Assembly: GCF_020889685.1 (NCBI RefSeq)
Contig: NZ_JACMYO010000073.1
Span: forward strand, 1 to 36,459
Direction: 5' to 3'
Length of the DNA stretch: 36,459 nt
Source of the DNA: Bradyrhizobium oropedii
GTDB lineage: Bacteria > Pseudomonadota > Alphaproteobacteria > Rhizobiales > Xanthobacteraceae
Part shown: piece after piece, positions 32,867-36,459 of the stretch
How positions within the stretch are numbered: the first letter of the stretch is position 1
How the letters are laid out: the number at the start of each line of letters is the position of its first letter
Notes under the pieces: model-generated
What the model was told of the DNA's origin: nothing
The model's input: the letters and a program-made list of their open reading frames with translations, nothing else
Databases searched by the model: none
Program-made: the position numbers and the translations under genes

Positions 32867-33967
32867 TCAGGAACGTCTGGTGCGCTCGCCGATCGCGGGC
32901 ACCTTGCCGTAGTGCCTGTCCTCGCCGACCACGATCGCGGCCGGCGCCGGATAGCTGACCTTGCCGTTCGGCGTGTCGACCTCGATGCGGCGCAGATGCG
33001 GATGCTTAGCGAGATCGTCCATGCTGTTGACCTCGGCGAACGCGATGTCGGCTTCCGCAAGCTTCGCCAGCAACTCGTCGCGCGTCAACCTGCCAAAACT
33101 GTCGCTGACGATTCCGTCGGTCAGCGCGCGGTTGCGTACGCGCTCCACCATGTTGGCAAAGCGCGGATCGTCGGGCAGGCCAGGTTGGCCCAGCACCTTG
33201 CCGCACAGCGTCTTCCACTCGCGCTCGCTCTGGATCGAGATCAGGATCTCCTTGCCATCCTTGGAGCGGAATACGCCGTAGGGCGCGATCGAGGGATGGG
33301 CGAGGCCGATGCGTTTGGGCGACTTGCCGTCCTCGGCATTGAGCAGCGGCACGGTGAGCCAGTCTGCCATCACGTCGAACATCGAGATTCTGATGTCGGC
33401 ACCCTCTCCGCTGCGGCCGCGGCCGATCAGCGCTTCGAGGATCGCGGCATGTGCGGTGGCGCCGGTCGCGACGTCGACGATCGACATGCCGACGCGCGAG
33501 GCGCCCTCGGGCCCGCCGGTGATCGAGGCAAGGCCGCTCTCGGCCTGGATCAGGAGATCATAGGCTTTGCGGTCGGCATAGGGGCCGGTGTCGCCATAAC
33601 CCGTGATCGTGCACATGATCAGCTTCGGATACTCTTTGCGCAGCCGCTCGCGCGAGAAGCCGAGCTTGTCCATCGAGCCGGGCTTGAGGTTCTGCAACAG
33701 CACGTCGGCGCCCGCAATCAGCGCCTCGAGCTGCGCGCGGCCCTCGTTGGTGGCGAGATCGACCACCGCGGAATCCTTGCCGCGGTTGAGCCAGACGAAA
33801 TAGCTGCTCTGACCCTTGGCCGCAGCGTCGTAGCCGCGGGCGAAATCGCCCTCGGGCCGCTCGATCTTGATGACATGGGCGCCGGCATCGGCCAGGCGTG
33901 ACGAGCAGAACGGCGCGGCAACCGCCTGTTCGACGGCGATGACGGTCAATCCCTCAAGCGGCAGCAT
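32867..33967 (-). CDS. CaiB/BaiF-type (class III) CoA transferase
   Basis: A 366-residue family III CoA transferase. Asp137 in AYDLLIQAESGLASI is the catalytic Asp. Other marks are LTVIAVEQAVAAPFCSSRLA, VIKIERPEGDFARGYD, and LQNLKPGSMDKLG. This is the shorter type typical of mesaconyl-CoA or itaconate-related transferases. It lies 11 bases after the acyl-CoA dehydrogenase and 29 bases ahead of the hydratase, so the three are one operon. The set suggests activation of a short-chain or dicarboxylic acid by CoA transfer, then oxidation and hydration. Confidence 0.93.
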   Translation of the reverse strand: MLPLEGLTVIAVEQAVAAPFCSSRLADAGAHVIKIERPEGDFARGYDAAAKGQSSYFVWLNRGKDSAVVDLATNEGRAQLEALIAGADVLLQNLKPGSMDKLGFSRERLRKEYPKLIMCTITGYGDTGPYADRKAYDLLIQAESGLASITGGPEGASRVGMSIVDVATGATAHAAILEALIGRGRSGEGADIRISMFDVMADWLTVPLLNAEDGKSPKRIGLAHPSIAPYGVFRSKDGKEILISIQSEREWKTLCGKVLGQPGLPDDPRFANMVERVRNRALTDGIVSDSFGRLTRDELLAKLAEADIAFAEVNSMDDLAKHPHLRRIEVDTPNGKVSYPAPAAIVVGEDRHYGKVPAIGERTRRS

Positions 33968-33978
33968 GATCAGAGAAC

Positions 33979-35148
33979 TCAGTAGGAGCGGGGCATGCCG
34001 AGCACATGCTCGGCGACGAAGGACAGGATCAAATTGGTCGAGATCGGCGCCACCTGGTAGAGCCGGGTTTCGCGGAATTTGCGCTCGACGTCGTATTCCT
34101 CGGCGAAGCCGAAGCCGCCATGGGTCTGCACGCAGGCATTGGCCGCTTCCCAGGAGGCATCCGCCGCCAGCATCTTGGCCATGTTGGCCTCGGCGCCGCA
34201 GTCGAGCCCGGCTTCATATTTGCGGGTGGCTTCCTTCACCATCAGTTCCGCCGCGCGCATCGAGGCGTAGGCCTTTGCGATCGGGAACTGGATGCCTTGA
34301 TTTTGGCCGATCGGCCGGCCGAACACGCTGCGCTCCTTGGCGTAGTTGGTGGCCTTGGCGATGAACCACTTGGCATCGCCGACGCACTCGGCCGCGATCA
34401 GGATGCGCTCGGCATTCATGCCGGAGAGGATGTAGCGAAAACCCTTGCCTTCCTCGCCGATCAGGTTCTCCGCCGGCACCTTCATGTCGGTGAAGAACAC
34501 TTCGGTGGTGGCGTGATTCATCATGGTGCGGATCGGGCGGATCTCCAGACCCTTGCCCTTCACCTCGCGCATGTCGACGATGAACACCGAGAGCCCGTCG
34601 GTGCGCTTCTTCGACTGCTCCTTCGGTGTGGTGCGCGCGAGCAGGATCATCAGGTCGGAATATTCGGCGCGGCTGGTCCAGATCTTCTGGCCGTTGACGA
34701 TGTAGTGGTCGCCCTCGCGGCGGGCGAAGGTCTTCAGCGACGAGGTATCGGTGCCGCTGGTCGGCTCGGTGACGCCGAACGCCTGCAGTCGCAATTCGCC
34801 GGTCGCGACCTTCGGCAGATATTTCGCCTTCTGCGCGTCGTTGCCGTGCCGCAGCACCGTGCCCATCGTGTACATCTGGGCGTGGCAGCCGCCGCCGTTG
34901 CAGCCGGCGCGCTGGATCTCTTCCAGGATCGCCGCCGCCGCCGACAGTTTCAGGCCCGCGCCGCCATATTCCTCGGGGATCAGCACCGAGAGATAGCCGG
35001 CCTCCGTCAGCGCATCGACGAATTCCTTCGGATAGGCCATCTGGCGATCGAGCTTGCGCCAGTATTCGCCGGGAAACTGCGCGCAGAGTTTTGCAACGGC
35101 GTCGCGGATGTCTGTGTGGTCGTCGGTGTGCTGTTCGTGTGCGGTCAT
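33979..35148 (-). CDS. Acyl-CoA dehydrogenase
   Basis: A 389-residue FAD-dependent acyl-CoA dehydrogenase of the normal length. Family motifs: IPEEYGGAGLKLSAAAAIL, the FAD/substrate site AFGVTEPTSGTDTSSLKTFA, GQKIWTSRAEYSDL, and the C-terminal QTHGGFGFAEEYDVERKFRE. The catalytic Glu is not certain; the AEEYDVERKFRE stretch is the usual place in part of the family. It is first in the operon with the CoA transferase and hydratase, and diverges from a LysR gene across 125 bases. The ATG at 35148 has only a weak SD. Confidence 0.95.
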   Translation of the reverse strand: MTAHEQHTDDHTDIRDAVAKLCAQFPGEYWRKLDRQMAYPKEFVDALTEAGYLSVLIPEEYGGAGLKLSAAAAILEEIQRAGCNGGGCHAQMYTMGTVLRHGNDAQKAKYLPKVATGELRLQAFGVTEPTSGTDTSSLKTFARREGDHYIVNGQKIWTSRAEYSDLMILLARTTPKEQSKKRTDGLSVFIVDMREVKGKGLEIRPIRTMMNHATTEVFFTDMKVPAENLIGEEGKGFRYILSGMNAERILIAAECVGDAKWFIAKATNYAKERSVFGRPIGQNQGIQFPIAKAYASMRAAELMVKEATRKYEAGLDCGAEANMAKMLAADASWEAANACVQTHGGFGFAEEYDVERKFRETRLYQVAPISTNLILSFVAEHVLGMPRSY

Positions 35149-35225
35149 TGTTTCTGTCTTGCCGAGAGGTTGCGCTTGAAGCGGACAAAGCGCGCCCGCT
35201 GTTGTGGGGCCCCGGTAAACTCCCT

Positions 35226-35245
35226 ATGCTGTTTTGTTATAGCGT
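35226..35245. promoter_or_regulatory. Candidate LysR binding site
   Basis: ATGCT-N10-AGCGT is an imperfect dyad (4 of 5 pairs) that contains a T-N11-A core. It lies in the 125-base gap between the divergent LysR and acyl-CoA dehydrogenase genes. The match is short, so support comes mainly from position. Confidence 0.35.
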
Positions 35246-35273
35246 ATGAACCTGCCTTCCAGGATTGGCAAGT

Positions 35274-36197
35274 ATGGATTTCCGCCAGCTTAGGACCTTT
35301 GCGTGCGTCGCGGAACTCGGGAGTCTGAGCAAGGCATCCGATACCTTGCGGGTCGCGCAGCCGGCGCTGAGCCGGCAGATCAAGCTCTTGGAGCACGAGC
35401 TGCGCACTGAATTGTTCACGCGCAACGGCCGCGGCATGGTGCTGACCGATGCCGGCCGGCTGCTGCTGGCACGCACCGGCGGTATCGTGCGGCAGATCGA
35501 CCAGATCCGCGACGACATCCAGTCCGCCGGCGGCGCGCCGTCCGGCCGCGTCGTGCTCGGGCTGGTGCCGACGGTGAGCTGCGTGATCTCGGCGCGGCTG
35601 GCGCGGCGCACGGTGGAGCGCTATCCCGGCATCTCGCTCTGCATCGTCGAAAGCTACAGCGGCCATCTGATCGAATGGCTGCATCGCGGCGAGATGGATC
35701 TCGCGGTGATCTACGGTCCGTCGGTCGATCTGCACCTGGCGGTGCAGAGCCTCGGCCGCGACTCGATCGTCGCGGTCGGCCCGCGCGGCAGCGGGCTGAA
35801 GCAGAAGAAGCAGGTCGACATCGGCTGGCTGCTGCGCCAGCGCCTGGTGCTGCCAAGTCATTCGCACGGGCTCCGCGCCATGATCGAGCACGCGGCGGCG
35901 AAGAAAAAGATCACGCTCGACGTCAAGCTCGAGGCGGATTCGTTCCGGGTGCTGACGAGCCTGGTCGAGGAGGGGCTCGGATACACCATGCTGCCGCCGT
36001 CCTCGGTGCGCGGCGAGGTCGCGGAGGGCCGGCTCGAGACCGCGCCGATCGCGCGGCCGGCACCGTGGCGCGAGCTGACTTTGGCCTCGCCGGTCGAGCA
36101 TCCCGGCTCCAACGCGATTACGCTGATCGCACGATTGCTGCGCGACGAGGTCGCGGCATGCCGCGCCGAGGGGCTCTGGGATATCCAGCTCGCCTGA
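35274..36197 (+). CDS. LysR family regulator
   Basis: A 307-residue LysR protein. The N-terminal helix-turn-helix is MDFRQLRTFACVAELGSLSK, then ASDTLRVAQPALSRQIKLLE. The effector domain starts near residue 90 (GRVVLGLVPTVSCVISARLA), with LVEEGLGYTMLPPSSV in the second half. The ATG at 35274 has AGGA upstream; a TTG at 35265 would add 3 residues. It is divergent from the acyl-CoA dehydrogenase operon and probably regulates it with a CoA-ester or organic acid as signal. The SGRVVLGL start and effector domain resemble nitrogen-assimilation-control/CbbR-like LysR proteins, but this is not specific. Confidence 0.94.
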   Translation: MDFRQLRTFACVAELGSLSKASDTLRVAQPALSRQIKLLEHELRTELFTRNGRGMVLTDAGRLLLARTGGIVRQIDQIRDDIQSAGGAPSGRVVLGLVPTVSCVISARLARRTVERYPGISLCIVESYSGHLIEWLHRGEMDLAVIYGPSVDLHLAVQSLGRDSIVAVGPRGSGLKQKKQVDIGWLLRQRLVLPSHSHGLRAMIEHAAAKKKITLDVKLEADSFRVLTSLVEEGLGYTMLPPSSVRGEVAEGRLETAPIARPAPWRELTLASPVEHPGSNAITLIARLLRDEVAACRAEGLWDIQLA

Positions 36198-36215
36198 GCG
36201 CGGCTGCACTCATTT

Positions 36216-36334
36216 CCGTCATTGCGAGCGAAGCGAAGCAATCCATCGTGCGGCATGCGCGGCGGCATGGATTGCTTCGTCGCTTCAGCGCAAAATTGCT
36301 TTGCAATTTTGTCGCGAGCTCCTCGCAATGACGG
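36216..36334. repeat. Palindromic intergenic repeat with an extra inner hairpin
   Basis: CCGTCATTGCGAGCGAAGCG on the left ends in GCAATCCAT. The right arm ATGGATTGCTTCGTCGCTTC is split from its end CTCCTCGCAATGACGG by about 35 bases. That segment holds CAAAATTGC-ttt-GCAATTTTG at 36291-36311, a perfect 9-bp stem. It is the longest member of the family in this window. Confidence 0.85.
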
Positions 36335-36352
36335 CGGTGCGTGCATTAGATC

Positions 36353-36459
36353 TCAGCTCACCTTGAAGCCGAGGTGGCCGCGGAAGCGGTTCTTGAGATA
36401 GGCGCCGTCGCGCGGCGGCAGCGCGCGCTCGACTTCGCCGGCCGCGATCCTGATCCGCG
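36353..36459 (-). CDS. C-terminal part of an unidentified protein (5' end outside window)
   Basis: On the minus strand a frame is open from the right edge to TGA (36355-36353) and encodes at least 34 residues, including EVERALPPRDGAYLKNRFRG and the end HLGFKVS. There is no stop in this frame to the edge, and the codon use is GC-rich like the neighbours. Too little is visible to name a family. The preceding repeat at 36216-36334 is where intergenic space would be expected after its stop. Confidence 0.55.
   Translation of the reverse strand, partial: RIRIAAGEVERALPPRDGAYLKNRFRGHLGFKVS

Noticed and set aside
1..36459. CRISPR arrays, tRNA or rRNA genes, prophage genes
   Set aside because: No short regularly spaced direct repeats, no cloverleaf with conserved TTCRA loop noticed, and no phage or integrase-like product in any well-supported frame.

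Overview
The window reads as chromosomal DNA of a high-GC alphaproteobacterium, most likely Bradyrhizobium or a very close relative. Three observations point there. PutA has the short two-domain form of about 1000 residues known from Bradyrhizobium japonicum. A metallo-beta-lactamase closely resembles what I recall of the B. japonicum enzyme BJP-1. Many intergenic gaps hold paired palindromic repeats typical of Bradyrhizobium/Rhodopseudomonas genomes. I see no rRNA, tRNA, CRISPR array, transposase, integrase or phage gene. The genus is inferred from sequence features, not from a database search.

Layout. 1-2226: the 3' end of a gene, a clear terminator, a secreted protein with one c-type heme site, and a 54-residue membrane protein. 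2399-8149: a CaiB-type CoA transferase, then putA with a divergent Lrp/AsnC regulator (proline catabolism) and a small secreted protein. 8339-13061: a secreted TPR protein, a cold-shock protein, a sulfite dehydrogenase/cytochrome c pair (sorAB-like) and a small secreted protein. 13225-20206: a cyclase fused to a ferredoxin and a His-rich membrane domain, a GT39-type glycosyltransferase, the ycjX-ycjF pair and a hemolysin III/PAQR membrane protein. 20432-25390: an SDR dehydrogenase, a TetR regulator divergent from an AbfD/HpaB-fold enzyme, and a benzoylformate decarboxylase. 25694-30804: a BJP-1-like metallo-beta-lactamase, a tautomerase and an HxlR regulator on one strand; divergent from HxlR, a four-gene run of VOC protein, isochorismatase-like hydrolase, Tat-exported epoxide hydrolase and ABM monooxygenase. 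30830-36197: a HisC-type aminotransferase, then an acyl-CoA dehydrogenase/CoA transferase/hydratase operon divergent from a LysR regulator. 36353-36459: the 3' end of another gene.

How they work together. Four regulator-target pairs are divergent with short shared promoters: Lrp/putA, TetR/AbfD-like, HxlR/VOC operon and LysR/acyl-CoA dehydrogenase operon. The first three contain clear dyad or tandem sites that are natural operator candidates. The content is mostly catabolic and detoxifying (proline, sulfite, aromatic 2-oxo acids, acyl-CoAs, electrophiles), as expected of a soil bacterium.

The most unusual item is the membrane cyclase at 13225-14970. It joins a possible heme-b membrane domain, a [2Fe-2S] ferredoxin and a class III cyclase whose usual base-recognition residues are changed, so it could be a redox-controlled cyclic-nucleotide switch. 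Second are the AbfD-like enzyme that appears to have lost two of the four Fe-S ligands, with its tandem operator, and the HxlR-controlled detoxification operon.
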